A stretch of DNA of 64,000 nucleotides from assembly GCA_016702605.1 (NCBI GenBank), contig JADJDQ010000021.1:744001-808000 (forward strand), in the 5' to 3' direction. The notes under the pieces are model-generated. The model saw only the letters and a list, made by a program, of their open reading frames with translations, did no database searches and had not been told where the DNA came from. Below, one piece after another: positions 52,674 to 63,002 of this stretch. Origin of the DNA: Candidatus Intricatilinea gracilis. GTDB lineage: Bacteria; Pseudomonadota; Gammaproteobacteria; Burkholderiales; Burkholderiaceae_C. The translations under genes were made by a program, and so were the position numbers. Position 1 is the stretch's first letter. The number at the start of each line of letters is the position of its first letter.

Positions 52674-54167
52674 TCAACCGTCTATCCGGATCCAGGTGGT
52701 CTTCAATTCCGTGTACTTGTCGAACGCGTGCAGGCTCTTGTCGCGGCCGTTGCCACTTTGTTTGTAGCCGCCGAAGGGCACGGTGATGTCGTCTTCGTCG
52801 TACTGGTTCACATGCACGGTGCCGGCGCGCAGCTTGCGCGCCACACGGTGGGCGCGGTTGATGTTGTCGCTCCACACACTGGCCTGCAGGCCGTAGGCGC
52901 TGCCGTTGGCAACGGCCAGGGCTTCGTCCTCGGTCTTGAAGCGCAGCACGGACATCACCGGGCCGAAGATCTCCTCGCGGGCGATCTTCATGCTCATGTT
53001 GGTGTGGTCGAACACGGTGGGCTCGACGTAGTAGCCGCCGGTCTCGGTCATCACCTGGCGGCCACCGGCCACACAACGTGCGCCTTCACTCTTGCCGGCG
53101 TCGATGTAGCCCATCACGGTGCGCAGCTGGATGTCATCCACCAGCGCGCCCATCACCGTGCCGGCGGCGAGTGGGTCGGCCGGTTGGTACTTGGCCGTCT
53201 CGGCGGCGACGATCTCGACGAAGCGGTCTGCCACCGACTCGTGCACCAGCACACGCGACGGTGCGTTGCAGCTTTCGCCCTGGTTGAAGAACATGCTGCC
53301 GGCCACGGTCTTGGCGGCGCGTTCGATGTCGGCAAAGTCGTCGAAGACGACGAAGGCGCTCTTGCCGCCGAGTTCGTTGTAGACACGTTTGAGGTTGCTG
53401 CGCCCGGCGTAGTCCAGCATGCGCCTGCCTGTGCGGGTGGAGCCGGTGAAGCCGATGGCGTCGACGTCCATGTGCAGGGCCAGCGCCTCGCCAGCCTCGT
53501 GGCCGTAGCCCGGCACGACGTTGAACACACCCGGCGGCAGTCCGGCCTCGATCGCCAGTTCGGCCAGGCGCATGGCGGTGAGTGGACTTTTCTCGCTGGG
53601 CTTCAGGACCACCGAGTTGCCCGCGGCCAGGGCCGGCCCTAGCTTCCACGACGCCATGATCATGGGGTAGTTCCAGGGCACGATGACACCGATCACGCCC
53701 ATGGCTTCGCGCGTGATGAGTGCGAGCGAGTTGGCCGGCGTGGGCGCGATCTCGTCATAGATCTTGTCGACCGCTTCGGCGTACCAGGCGATGGTGCGCG
53801 CGGTGGCCGCCACATCGACAGCCAGCGCGTAGGCGATGGGTTTGCCCATGTCGAGGCATTCGAGCAGGGCCAGTTCGTCCTTGGCGGCGAGGATCTTGTC
53901 GGCGAACTTCTGCAGCACCTTCTTGCGTGCGGCCGGTGACTTGCCGGACCAGCGGCCGTCGTCGAAGGCGGCGCGGGCGCTCGCCACGGCGAGGTCGACG
54001 TCCAGCGCCTGGCAGCGTGCCACCTGGGCGATGACACGGCCGTCGATCGGGCTGGTCTTGGCAAACACCTGGCCGTCGGCCGCAGCCAGACGTTGACCGT
54101 TGGTGTAGGCACGGCCGTCGATGCTGAGTGCGGCGGCACGCTCGTGCCAGTTCACTTGTTTGGACAT
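52674..54167 (-). CDS. puuC: aldehyde dehydrogenase, gamma-glutamyl-gamma-aminobutyraldehyde type
   Basis: 497 residues from ATG 54167. NAD(P)-dependent oxidation of the aldehyde made from putrescine. Seen: IVPWNYPMIMASWKLGPAL, KPSEKSPLTAM, GFTGSTRTGRRM, the Glu in NELGGKSAF and the catalytic Cys in NQGESCNAPSRV. Similar in length to E. coli PuuC (495). Context (PotFGHI, SpuC, PuuA, PuuD on the same strand) makes the polyamine role much more likely than betaine aldehyde. Confidence 0.88.
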   Translation of the reverse strand: MSKQVNWHERAAALSIDGRAYTNGQRLAAADGQVFAKTSPIDGRVIAQVARCQALDVDLAVASARAAFDDGRWSGKSPAARKKVLQKFADKILAAKDELALLECLDMGKPIAYALAVDVAATARTIAWYAEAVDKIYDEIAPTPANSLALITREAMGVIGVIVPWNYPMIMASWKLGPALAAGNSVVLKPSEKSPLTAMRLAELAIEAGLPPGVFNVVPGYGHEAGEALALHMDVDAIGFTGSTRTGRRMLDYAGRSNLKRVYNELGGKSAFVVFDDFADIERAAKTVAGSMFFNQGESCNAPSRVLVHESVADRFVEIVAAETAKYQPADPLAAGTVMGALVDDIQLRTVMGYIDAGKSEGARCVAGGRQVMTETGGYYVEPTVFDHTNMSMKIAREEIFGPVMSVLRFKTEDEALAVANGSAYGLQASVWSDNINRAHRVARKLRAGTVHVNQYDEDDITVPFGGYKQSGNGRDKSLHAFDKYTELKTTWIRIDG

Positions 54168-54314
54168 GCTGGACTCCGGGGCAGGACTGAAAGGAAGCGG
54201 CCCGACAAACACACAGGCCAGCACCCGGTTCGACGGGTCGCTGGCCTGGGGCGGGCAAGGCGGGCGGCGGGGCTCAGGTGATCATCACCCGGGCCATGCC
54301 GCAGCGGGGCAGGA

Positions 54315-55706
54315 TCAGAAGCTCACGACCACCGAGGTGGCCAGCAGCTGGTTGTTCTTCTTGAAGCTGCCGTCCGAGAGGTTCTCGAACACCGGCTGGC
54401 TGGCCCGGTCGATGCGGTACTCGGCCTTGAAGGTGGTGTTCATGTTGAACAGGTAGGACGCACCGATGGTGAGTGCCGTACGGTTGGCACCGGCTTCGAG
54501 GTCGCCATTGAGGTCGGGGCCGATGCCGTTGCGCCCGTCGGCCGAGGTGTAGCCGAGCAGGCCGCCGCCGTTCTTCTTGTTGGCGATGTAGTCCACCCGC
54601 ACGATGCCTTCGAGGCGAGGATCGAACTTGTAGGCGAACAGCGACGACACACCTGCCCAGCGTGCGGTGCGCAGGCCGTCGGCGCCTGCTGTGATCGCCG
54701 CCTTCTTCTGCATGCCCAGGCTGACCTGGCCCTGCCAGGTGACGTCGCCGCGGATGAAGTAGGCGTCGAATTCGAACAGGTGAGTGCCGGTTTCCTTGCC
54801 TGCGTCGTCCGGGAAGACAAGGTCACCGGTGATCTCGTCGGTCTCGTCGGCGCGGAAGTTGGCCGTCTTGCCGTGCAGGCCGGCAAAACCGAAGCCTTGA
54901 TATTCGCCGCGCGAATAGTCGACGCGGTAGGCCAGCATGGGTGACTTGTGGCTGGCCGGCTTCATGGCCGAGTTCATGTTGCCGATCAAACCCTTCACGA
55001 TCCATTTGCCGCTGGTGATCTCCATGCCGGCGCCGGTGTAGGCGGTGGGCAGGGTGAAGTCGAACAGCAGGTTGTGGGTGATGAGTTTGTTGAGTGTGGG
55101 CTGCAGGTACTCGTAGCCCGACCAGTCGGGGATCTGACCGGCGATGAAGCGCGTCTGCAGGTCGGTGAGTGGCACCGAGACACTGGCCTCGTGCACGATC
55201 GAATTGCCGTTGAACACCGTGCCGACGCCGCGGTTGGGCACCAGCGTGAGGCGCCACTTGGTGCCCGAATCGGTTTCCTTCTGGAAGTCGATGCTGGCGC
55301 TGCCGAAATACGAGTTGTCGTAGTTGTAGCCGTCGTCTTCGGCCCTGCTCAGGAACTGGAAGCCGGCCCGGCCCTGGTTGCGGTTGTAGACGAAGGTCGG
55401 ATCCATGTAGCCGCTGACCGTGAGCAGCTTGAGCCCCGAGTCGTCGCGCGCGTCTTCCATCGCCTCGGTCTTGACCGTGATGCGGTTGAGCTCGCCGATC
55501 TGGTCTGGTGTCATGCCCCACTGGCTGCCGGCGGGCTTGGTGTCGGCCGCCTTGAGTTTGTCCTCGAGCTCGGCAACCTTCGCCTTGAGGGCTTGCAGTT
55601 CCTTGAGCACGTCGCTGTTCGATTGCGCCGCGGCGCCGCCGCACAGTACGGCGCCGAGCGCAAGCACGGTGGCCTGGGCCAGGGCGGTGGGTTGCCAGAG
55701 TTTCAT
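54315..55706 (-). CDS. DUF3138-family outer-membrane porin
   Basis: 463 residues from ATG 55706, with GGAGAA upstream. Signal peptide 1-27 (AAA-QS), a short coiled-coil VLKELQALKAKVAELEDKL, then a beta-rich barrel region (TVSGYMDPTFVYNRNQGRAGFQFL and others) ending in phenylalanine. The fold looks porin-like; DUF3138 members are uncharacterised. Embedded between potI and puuC, it probably provides outer-membrane passage for polyamines or their derivatives (context only). Confidence 0.8.
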   Translation of the reverse strand: MKLWQPTALAQATVLALGAVLCGGAAAQSNSDVLKELQALKAKVAELEDKLKAADTKPAGSQWGMTPDQIGELNRITVKTEAMEDARDDSGLKLLTVSGYMDPTFVYNRNQGRAGFQFLSRAEDDGYNYDNSYFGSASIDFQKETDSGTKWRLTLVPNRGVGTVFNGNSIVHEASVSVPLTDLQTRFIAGQIPDWSGYEYLQPTLNKLITHNLLFDFTLPTAYTGAGMEITSGKWIVKGLIGNMNSAMKPASHKSPMLAYRVDYSRGEYQGFGFAGLHGKTANFRADETDEITGDLVFPDDAGKETGTHLFEFDAYFIRGDVTWQGQVSLGMQKKAAITAGADGLRTARWAGVSSLFAYKFDPRLEGIVRVDYIANKKNGGGLLGYTSADGRNGIGPDLNGDLEAGANRTALTIGASYLFNMNTTFKAEYRIDRASQPVFENLSDGSFKKNNQLLATSVVVSF

Positions 55707-55777
55707 CGGGTTCTCCTCGTTTGAGCGGTCGTTGCGTTGATCGGGTCGTTGGACTTGTCGGTGCTGTCGTGCGGGGC

Positions 55778-56644
55778 TCAGCCACCACGCGCCGCGGCGG
55801 CCATGTCCTGGGCGCGTCGACGTTCGGCGCGTGCAATCGCCAGGCTGGCCAGCACCACGCCGATGGCGACCACGATGACGATGATGGTGGCCACGGCATT
55901 GACGCTGGGGTTGAGGCCCAGGCGGGCACGCGAGAAGATCACCAGCGGCATGGTGGTGGAGCCTGGGCCCGACAAGAAGGCCGAGAGCACCACGTCGTCG
56001 AGCGACAGGGTGAAGGTCAGCAGCCAGGCCGACATCAGGGCCTGCGTGATCATGGGCAGTGTGACCAGCGTGAACACCTGCCAGGGGCGCGCGCCCAGGT
56101 CCATGGCGGCTTCTTCGAGCTGGGGATTGAGATCCTGCAGGCGTGCCTGCACCACCACGGTGGCATAGGCCATGCCCAGTAGCAGGTGCCCGAACCAGAT
56201 GGTCATCATGCCGCGGCCCGGGAAACCGAGCAGCCGCTGCACCGACACCAGCATGAGCAGCAGCGACAGGCCGATGATCACTTCGGGCATCACCAGCGGC
56301 GCATTGACCATGCCGCTGAATAACGTGCGGCCACTGAAGCGGCGGTACTTGACCAGCGCAAAAGCGGCCAGGGTGCCCAACACTACCGAGCCACTGGCGG
56401 TGAAGAAGGCGATCTGCAGGCTCAGCCAGAAGCCGGCCAGCATCTCGCGGTCTTCGAGCAGAGCCGCGTACCACTTGAAGGTGAAGCTCGACCAGTGATT
56501 CGGTATGGGTGAATCGTTGAACGAATAGATCACCAGCGCCAGGATGGGCAGGTACAGGAAGATGTAGCCACCGAGCAGCCAGGCCTTCGAGAACCCCAAC
56601 GCAAAGCCGCGGCCGAACCAGGCCTTTTTCTTGGGGCTGCTCAT
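55778..56644 (-). CDS. potI: putrescine/polyamine ABC transporter permease
   Basis: 288 residues, six membrane helices, EAA loop EEAAMDLGARPWQVFTLVTLP. Start overlaps the potH stop by four bases (ATGA). NDSPIPNHWSSFTFKWYAALLED is the usual periplasmic signature of PotI/PotC. Inner-membrane channel half of the polyamine importer. Confidence 0.92.
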   Translation of the reverse strand: MSSPKKKAWFGRGFALGFSKAWLLGGYIFLYLPILALVIYSFNDSPIPNHWSSFTFKWYAALLEDREMLAGFWLSLQIAFFTASGSVVLGTLAAFALVKYRRFSGRTLFSGMVNAPLVMPEVIIGLSLLLMLVSVQRLLGFPGRGMMTIWFGHLLLGMAYATVVVQARLQDLNPQLEEAAMDLGARPWQVFTLVTLPMITQALMSAWLLTFTLSLDDVVLSAFLSGPGSTTMPLVIFSRARLGLNPSVNAVATIIVIVVAIGVVLASLAIARAERRRAQDMAAAARGG

Positions 56645-57576
56645 CGCTTCGTCTCCTGCGCGATGGCCTGGTAGCGGTTGAAGATGGCCAGCGGCACCAG
56701 GATGAGCAGCACCATCACCACGGCCACGGTCGACGCCATCGGCCAGTCGTTGTTGCTGAAGAATTCGTCCCAGAGCACCCGGCCGATCATCAATGTCTGC
56801 GGCCCGCCGAGCAATTCGGGGATGACGAACTCACCGATGCAAGGGATGAACACCAGCATGCTGCCGGCAATGATGCCGGCCTTGGACAGCGGCACGGTGA
56901 TCTTCCAGAACGCCACCCAGGGTGTGGCGCCGAGGTCGGACGCGGCTTCGAGCAGGCGCAGGTCGAGCTTGGCCAGGTTGCCGTACAACGGCAGGATCAT
57001 GAAGGGCAGGTAGGTGTAGACCATGCCCAGCACCAGCGAGAAGGGCGAGTTCATGTATTTGCCCGCCGCCGGTATGAGGTTGGCCGCAAGCAGCAGCTGA
57101 TCGACGCCCAGCGTGGTCAGGAACTCGGCCACCCAGCCGTGTTCGGACAACAGGCCCTTCCAGGCATAGACACGCAGCAGGAACGAGGTCCAGAACGGCA
57201 ACATCACCAGCATCAGCAGGGCGGGTTGCAGGCTGGCCTTGGTGCGCGCCATGAAATAGGCGAACGGATATCCGATGGCCAGGCACAACACGGTGGTGAC
57301 ACCGGCGTACTTGATGCTCGAGAGATAGGTCTTGAAGTACAGGTCGTCTTCGGTGATGAAGGCGTAGTTCGACAGCTTGATGGCCAGCAGCAGCACACCG
57401 TCCTTGAACGAGACGACATCCTTGAAGACGACGCCGTCGACCTCGGACACACTGATCTTCAACACGATCAGGAAGGGCAGCAGGAAAAACACCAGCAGCC
57501 ACAGGAAGGGCGCGCCGATGACGGCGGTGCGACCGCGTGTCAGCCAGGTCAGCAGTGTGCGCAGCTTGGTCAACAT
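56641..57576 (-). CDS. potH: putrescine/polyamine ABC transporter permease
   Basis: 311 residues from ATG 57576 (a GTG three codons upstream is possible). Six membrane helices; EAASDLGATPWVAFWKITVPL is the ATPase-coupling loop and PFWTSFLLRVYAWKGLL is typical of PotH/PotB. Pairs with PotI to form the importer pore. Confidence 0.92.
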   Translation of the reverse strand: MLTKLRTLLTWLTRGRTAVIGAPFLWLLVFFLLPFLIVLKISVSEVDGVVFKDVVSFKDGVLLLAIKLSNYAFITEDDLYFKTYLSSIKYAGVTTVLCLAIGYPFAYFMARTKASLQPALLMLVMLPFWTSFLLRVYAWKGLLSEHGWVAEFLTTLGVDQLLLAANLIPAAGKYMNSPFSLVLGMVYTYLPFMILPLYGNLAKLDLRLLEAASDLGATPWVAFWKITVPLSKAGIIAGSMLVFIPCIGEFVIPELLGGPQTLMIGRVLWDEFFSNNDWPMASTVAVVMVLLILVPLAIFNRYQAIAQETKR

Positions 57577-57589
57577 GAGCCTCACACGA

Positions 57590-58711
57590 TTACTGCGTCA
57601 ACACGACCTGCGACTGGCGCGACCAATGCGCCCAGGCCGTGTCGCCCCAGGTGAGCTCGTGTTCGCGGTGGCGCTGGGTGTTGTTCTGGCTGATCTTGAG
57701 GATGCGGCCACTCTCGAGCTCGAGGTGGTAGACGGTGAAGCTGCCGAAGTACGACAGGTTCTTGACGACGCCGCGGGCACAGTTGTGCACGCCGTCATGA
57801 CCTGGTGCGCCGGGCGGTTCGGCTGACAGATGGATCTTCTCCGGGCGCACCGCCACCGACACCGGCATGCCCAGGTTGCCGGTGATGCCGTGGCCCACGT
57901 AGTGACGCAGGTCGGTGCAGTCGATGACGCAGTGATCGGCTTCGTCCTGGGCCAGGGTGCCGTCCATGAGGTTGACGTTGCCGATGAAGTCGGCCACGAA
58001 GCGGGTGGCTGGTGTCTCGTAGATCTCGGCCGGTGCACCCACCTGCAGCACACGGCCTTCACTCATCACGGCGATGCGTGTGGCCATGGTCATGGCCTCT
58101 TCCTGGTCGTGTGTCACCATCACACAGGTCACGCCCACGTCTTCGATGATGTTGACGAGTTCGATCTGGGTTTCTTCGCGCAGCTTCTTGTCCAGCGCAC
58201 CCAAGGGTTCGTCGAGCAGCAGCAGTTGTGGGCGTTTGGCCAGGCTGCGCGCCAGTGCCACGCGTTGCTGCTGGCCGCCCGACAACTGGTGCGGCTTGCG
58301 TTTGCCGAACTTGCCGAGTTGCACCAGCTTGAGCATGGCCTCGACGCGTTCGGCGATCTTGTCAGGCGCCATGCCGTCGCGCTTGAGGCCGAACGCGATG
58401 TTGTCCCACACGGTGAGGTGCGGAAACAGCGCGTAGCTCTGGAACATCATGTTGATCGGCCGCTCGTAGGGCGGCAGACCGGCCAGATCCTGACCATTGA
58501 GCACGATGCTGCCCGAGGTGGGAGTCTCGAAGCCGGCCAGCATGCGCAGCAGCGTGGTCTTGCCGCAGCCCGACGATCCGAGCAGGGCAAAGATCTCGCC
58601 CTTGGCGATGTCGATCGAGACGTGGTTGACCGCAACGGCACCGCCGCCGAAGTCTTTCACCACGTCGCGGATCTGCAGATAGGCGGGTGCCTGATCTTCA
58701 GCTTGGCTCAT
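57590..58711 (-). CDS. potG: putrescine/polyamine ABC transporter ATP-binding protein
   Basis: 373 residues. Walker A LGSSGCGKTTLLRMLAG, LSGGQQQRVALARSLAKRP, Walker B LLLLDEPLGALDKKL, switch VTHDQEEAM; C-terminal OB domain with AVRPEKIHLSAEPPG. PotG/PotA type by length. Drives the PotHI channel. Confidence 0.92.
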   Translation of the reverse strand: MSQAEDQAPAYLQIRDVVKDFGGGAVAVNHVSIDIAKGEIFALLGSSGCGKTTLLRMLAGFETPTSGSIVLNGQDLAGLPPYERPINMMFQSYALFPHLTVWDNIAFGLKRDGMAPDKIAERVEAMLKLVQLGKFGKRKPHQLSGGQQQRVALARSLAKRPQLLLLDEPLGALDKKLREETQIELVNIIEDVGVTCVMVTHDQEEAMTMATRIAVMSEGRVLQVGAPAEIYETPATRFVADFIGNVNLMDGTLAQDEADHCVIDCTDLRHYVGHGITGNLGMPVSVAVRPEKIHLSAEPPGAPGHDGVHNCARGVVKNLSYFGSFTVYHLELESGRILKISQNNTQRHREHELTWGDTAWAHWSRQSQVVLTQ

Positions 58712-58748
58712 GCGTCGCTCCGGGGCAGGCCGATCTGGGTGGGCACGG

Positions 58749-59909
58749 TCACAGACCGGTCTTGAAGCTGGTGTAGAGGCGGGTCATGGTGCGGCGGATG
58801 TCGTTGGACAAGGCATCTGGCGCCTGCATCTTCTTCATGTCCGCGTCGCTCGGGAACACCGTCGGGTTGCTCGACACCTCGGGCTTGATGAACTTGCGCG
58901 ATTCCTTGTTCGGGTTGGCATAGAACACCTTGTTGGTGAGCGACGCATGCACCTCGGGGCGAAGGATGAAGTTGATGAACTTGTGGGCGTTGCCGGGGTG
59001 GGGCGCGTCGACCGGGATCACCATCACGTCGAAGAACAACACACCACCGGACTTGGGGATGAGCGCCTCGATCTTGTTGCCGGTCTTGCCATCGATGGCG
59101 CGCTGACGTGCGATGTTGATGTCACCCGACCAACCCAGTGCCAGGCAGATCGAGCCGTTGGCCATGTCGTTGATGTAGCCCGAGGAACTGAACAAGGTCA
59201 CGTAGGGGCGAACCGACTTGAGCAGCGGTGCCACGCCGGCATAGTCGGCCTGGTTGCGCGAGTAGGCGGGTTTGCCGAGGTAATGCAGCGCGGCGGGGAT
59301 GACCTCGGTGGCCGAGTCCAGCATGCTGACACCGCAGCCCTTGAGCTTGCTGATGTATTCGGGCTTGAAGACAAGATCCCAGGCGTTGTCGGGCATGGGT
59401 GTGTTGCCCAGCGCGGCCTTGACCTTGTCGACATTGATGCCCACCGTGGTGTAGCCCCACAGCCAGTTGACCTGGTACTGGTTGCCCGGGTCGAGTTTGG
59501 CCAGTTGCTCCTGCAGCGCCGGGTCGAGGTTCTTGTAGTTGGGGATCTTGCTTTTGTCGATCTTGCCGAGCAGGCCGCCGTCGGCCTGGATCTTGGCCCA
59601 GTACGACGAGGGCACGACCACGTCGTAGCCAGTCTTGCCCGCCACCAGCTTGGCGTGCACGATCTCGTTGTTGTCGAAGTTGTCGTAGCGGACCTTGATG
59701 CCGGTCTCTTTCTCGAAGTTCTTGAGTGTGTCCTCGGCGATGTAGTCGGACCAGTTGTAGATGTTGATGACCTTCTCCTCTTCCTGCGCCTGGGCGGCAG
59801 GCAGCAGGCCGCCCAGGGCAAGCGCCAGGCAGGCATGCAGGGCATGGCGCAGTCGCCTGGGTGTGCAGGCTTGCATGGGGCTGTGCAGGGCAGGGTGAGC
59901 AGGCTTCAT
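58749..59909 (-). CDS. potF: putrescine-binding periplasmic protein (PotF/SpuD type)
   Basis: 386 residues; ATG 59909 or 59876 as starts. Signal peptide ending AQA near residue 41, then VINIYNWSDYIAEDTLKNFE, YDVVVPSSYW, WGYTTVGINVDKV and LALGWSGDIN, all diagnostic of PotF. PotF-type ligand residues (Trp in NWSDY, Asp in WSGD) are present. Captures putrescine for the importer encoded downstream. Confidence 0.92.
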   Translation of the reverse strand: MKPAHPALHSPMQACTPRRLRHALHACLALALGGLLPAAQAQEEEKVINIYNWSDYIAEDTLKNFEKETGIKVRYDNFDNNEIVHAKLVAGKTGYDVVVPSSYWAKIQADGGLLGKIDKSKIPNYKNLDPALQEQLAKLDPGNQYQVNWLWGYTTVGINVDKVKAALGNTPMPDNAWDLVFKPEYISKLKGCGVSMLDSATEVIPAALHYLGKPAYSRNQADYAGVAPLLKSVRPYVTLFSSSGYINDMANGSICLALGWSGDINIARQRAIDGKTGNKIEALIPKSGGVLFFDVMVIPVDAPHPGNAHKFINFILRPEVHASLTNKVFYANPNKESRKFIKPEVSSNPTVFPSDADMKKMQAPDALSNDIRRTMTRLYTSFKTGL

Positions 59910-60078
59910 GGTCGGACCTCTGGTCTACGGATGGGGAGTGAGATGCGGGCTTGAGAAAGACGTGACGCGTGTGACGGGCAAGTGTGCGGTCGAACTGCCG
60001 ACATGTTACTGATCGAGTCTAGGGCGCGACTGCGCCGACCGCATCAGGGTTAAGCAGGGCTCGACCGGCACGGATGAA

Positions 60079-61470
60079 TCAGTTCAACCAGCCGCGTGTG
60101 TGCACGTCGGCCAGGGTGAGGTCCAGACAACGCTTGATCAGGCCGGCCAATTCGTCGACCTGGGCACGGGTGATGACCAGCGGGGGCGCAATGATCATGC
60201 GGTCGCCCACGGCGCGCATGACCAGGCCGTTGCCGAAGCAATGTGATCGGCACAACATGCCGACTTCGAGTTCGGAGGCAAAGGGCATCGACGTTGTCTT
60301 GTTCTTCACCAGTTGCAGGGCAGCCATGAGGCCGCAGCTCGATGCTTCGCCGACGAGGGGATGGTCGGCCAGCTCGGCATATTTCTGTGCAAGATACGGG
60401 CCGACATCGTCACGCACATGGTCGACCAGACCAAGCTGCTGGATCAACTTGACATTGGCCAAGCCCACCGCACAAGCCACCGGGTGGCCCGAGTAGGTGT
60501 AGCCATGCTCGAACTCACCGCCTTGCTCGATCAGCACCTTGGCGATCCGTGCACCCACCATCACGCCACCCAGCGGGATGTAGCCGCTGGTCACCCCCTT
60601 GGCAAAGGTCATCAGATCGGGCTTGAAACCCATGGTCTCGCAGCCGAACCACGAGCCGGTGCGGCCAAAGCCGCAGATCACTTCGTCGGATACCAGCAGC
60701 ACACCATGCTTGTCGCAGATGCGCTGCACCTCGGGCCAATACGTTTCGGGCGGAATGATCACACCACCGGCGCCCTGGATCGGTTCACCGATGAAGGCCG
60801 CGACACGGTCGGCGCCCAGCTCATTGATCTTGTCCTCGAGCCACGAGGCAGCCAGCAGGCCGAAGTCGGCGCGGCTCATGCCCTGACCCAGCTGGAAGGC
60901 AAAGGGCTGCTCGATGTGCACGATGTCGGGGATCGGCAGGTCGCCTTGTGCATGCATGTAGCTCATGCCGCCCAGCGATGCACCAGCAACGGTCGAGCCG
61001 TGGTACGCGTTCTTGCGGCTGATGATGACCTTGCGCTGCGGCTGGCCCAGCAGATCCCAGTAGCGCCGCACCATGCGCAGCACGGTGTCGTTGCCTTCGG
61101 AGCCCGAGCCCGAGAAGAACACATGCTTGAAGCCCGGCGGGCTGACACTCGACAGCAGTTCGGCCAGTTCCACCGCCGGCATGGTGGTGGTCTGGAAGAA
61201 GCTGTTGTAGAAGGGCAAGGTCTCCATCTGACGCGTGGCGGCGTCGATCAAGGCACGCTGGCCGTAGCCCACGTTGACGCACCACAGGCCGCTGATGGCG
61301 TCGAGCAGCTTGTGGCCCTCGCTGTCCCAGATGTAGATGTTGTCGCCACGTGTGATCACACGTGATCCCTTGGCCGCCAGGGCCTGGAAGTCGGTGAAGG
61401 GATGCAGGAAGTGGGCAGCGTCGGCGGCTTGCCACGAGGCGGTGCTGCGAGGGGAAGTGGTGGTCGTCAT
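60079..61470 (-). CDS. spuC: putrescine-pyruvate aminotransferase (class III, SpuC-like)
   Basis: 463 residues from ATG 61470. PLP enzyme: KNAYHGSTVAGASLGG, AAFIGEPIQGAGGVIIPP, VLLVSDEVICGFGRTGSWFG and the Schiff-base Lys in TFAKGVTSGYIPLGG. SpuC-type enzymes transfer the amino group of putrescine or related diamines to pyruvate. This offers a transaminase route to the aldehyde beside the gamma-glutamyl route. Sixty bases after puuA. Confidence 0.9.
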   Translation of the reverse strand: MTTTTSPRSTASWQAADAAHFLHPFTDFQALAAKGSRVITRGDNIYIWDSEGHKLLDAISGLWCVNVGYGQRALIDAATRQMETLPFYNSFFQTTTMPAVELAELLSSVSPPGFKHVFFSGSGSEGNDTVLRMVRRYWDLLGQPQRKVIISRKNAYHGSTVAGASLGGMSYMHAQGDLPIPDIVHIEQPFAFQLGQGMSRADFGLLAASWLEDKINELGADRVAAFIGEPIQGAGGVIIPPETYWPEVQRICDKHGVLLVSDEVICGFGRTGSWFGCETMGFKPDLMTFAKGVTSGYIPLGGVMVGARIAKVLIEQGGEFEHGYTYSGHPVACAVGLANVKLIQQLGLVDHVRDDVGPYLAQKYAELADHPLVGEASSCGLMAALQLVKNKTTSMPFASELEVGMLCRSHCFGNGLVMRAVGDRMIIAPPLVITRAQVDELAGLIKRCLDLTLADVHTRGWLN

Positions 61471-61529
61471 GACGATGGCTTTCTCGTGAGTCGTTCGGTG
61501 TGGGAGTGATGGACAGACGTGGCTGTTCT

Positions 61530-62897
61530 TCAGACATGGAGCAGCAAGTGCTCGCGCTCCCACGGTGAAATGACCTTCATGAACTCGGCGTGCTCGATCT
61601 CCTTCACCTCGGTGTAGACGGTGATGAAGTCCTGTCCCAGCACGTCCGCCAGGTCCTTCTCGCTGCGCAGCAGGTTGAGCGCTTCACCCAGGCTGCGTGG
61701 CAGCTGGTAGTCGCCCAGATACGCGTCGCCCTTGCATTCGGGGCTGGGCTGGATCTTGTTCTTGATGCCCAGATAGCCACAGGCCAGCGTCGCAGCCAGT
61801 GCCACATAGGGGTTGGCATCGGCGCCGATGACGCGGTTCTCGATGCGCCTTGCCGCGGGTGATGCCACCGGTGAGCGGATGCCCACCGTGCGGTTGTCGG
61901 TGCCCCACTGGATGTTGATGGGGGCGGCCGTGAATCGCGACAGGCGCCGATAGCTGTTCACGTACGGGGCGAACAAGGCCATCGCCGCCGGGATGTATTT
62001 CTGCAGCCCGCCGATGTACCAGTAGAACTCGTCGCTGGCCGTGCCGTCGGGTTTGCTGAAGATGTTCTTGCCCGTCGCCTTGCTCACCAGGCTCTGGTGG
62101 ATGTGCATGGCGCTGCCCGGCTCACCCGCGATCGGCTTGGCCATGAAGGTGGCGTACATGTCGTGGCGCAACGCGGCCTCGCGCACCGTGCGCTTGAAGA
62201 AGAACACCTCGTCGGCCAGCCCGAGCGGATGGGCGTGGAAGAAGTTGATCTCCATCTGGCCGGCACCGATCTCGTGGATCAGCGTGTCGACGTTGAGCTC
62301 CATCTTCTCGCAGTAGTCGTAGACGTCCTCGAACAGCGGGTCGAACTCGTTGACGGCGTCGATCGAATAGGCCTGGCGCGAGGTTTCGCTGCGCCCGCTG
62401 CGGCCGATCGGCGGCTTGAGCGGCATGTCCGGGTCGGTGTTGCGCGCCACCAGGTAGAACTCGAGTTCGGGAGCGACGACCGGATCCCAGCCCTCGGCGT
62501 CGAACAGGTCACACACGCGGCGCAGCACCGAACGCGGCGCGAACGGGATGAGGTTGCCGTCGCGGTCGTAGCAGTCGTGGATGACCTGCGCCGTCGGGTC
62601 GGTGGCCCAGGGCACGATGCGCACGGTCGACGGATCGGGCCGCAGGTGCATGTCGCGATCGGTCGGGTTGATGACGTCGTAGTACGGGCCTTCTTCGGGG
62701 AACTCACCCGTCACACCCATGCCGACGATGGCTTCGGGCAGGCGCATGCCGCGGTCTTCGGTGAACTTCTGGCGCGGCAGGATCTTGCCTCGCGCCACGC
62801 CGGTGAGGTCGGGCACGAGGCACTCGATCTCGGTGACACGCCGCTCGTTGAGCCACTGCTCGAGTTCGGCGAAGTTGAAATGTTGCTTGTTGCTCAT
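61530..62897 (-). CDS. puuA: gamma-glutamylputrescine synthetase (GS family)
   Basis: 455 residues. ATP-dependent ligation of glutamate to putrescine, first step of the Puu pathway. Seen: PDLTGVARGKILP, APELEFYLV, GAGQMEINFFHAHPLGLADE, GSAMHIHQSLV, SRFTAAPINIQWGTDNRTVG and ENRVIGADANPYVALAATLACG. The layout without a typical adenylylation loop fits PuuA rather than GlnA. Differs clearly from the GS-like ligase at 51215-52636. Confidence 0.9.
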   Translation of the reverse strand: MSNKQHFNFAELEQWLNERRVTEIECLVPDLTGVARGKILPRQKFTEDRGMRLPEAIVGMGVTGEFPEEGPYYDVINPTDRDMHLRPDPSTVRIVPWATDPTAQVIHDCYDRDGNLIPFAPRSVLRRVCDLFDAEGWDPVVAPELEFYLVARNTDPDMPLKPPIGRSGRSETSRQAYSIDAVNEFDPLFEDVYDYCEKMELNVDTLIHEIGAGQMEINFFHAHPLGLADEVFFFKRTVREAALRHDMYATFMAKPIAGEPGSAMHIHQSLVSKATGKNIFSKPDGTASDEFYWYIGGLQKYIPAAMALFAPYVNSYRRLSRFTAAPINIQWGTDNRTVGIRSPVASPAARRIENRVIGADANPYVALAATLACGYLGIKNKIQPSPECKGDAYLGDYQLPRSLGEALNLLRSEKDLADVLGQDFITVYTEVKEIEHAEFMKVISPWEREHLLLHV

Positions 62898-63002
62898 GGT
62901 CTGCTCCCGCTGGTCTGTGACCGCTTGAATCGCTGGGGCCGGATAGGCCGGTTACCCGCCGAGCTGCCGTTCTTGTTGGTCAGCGGCGAGGTGCTTTGGC
63001 CT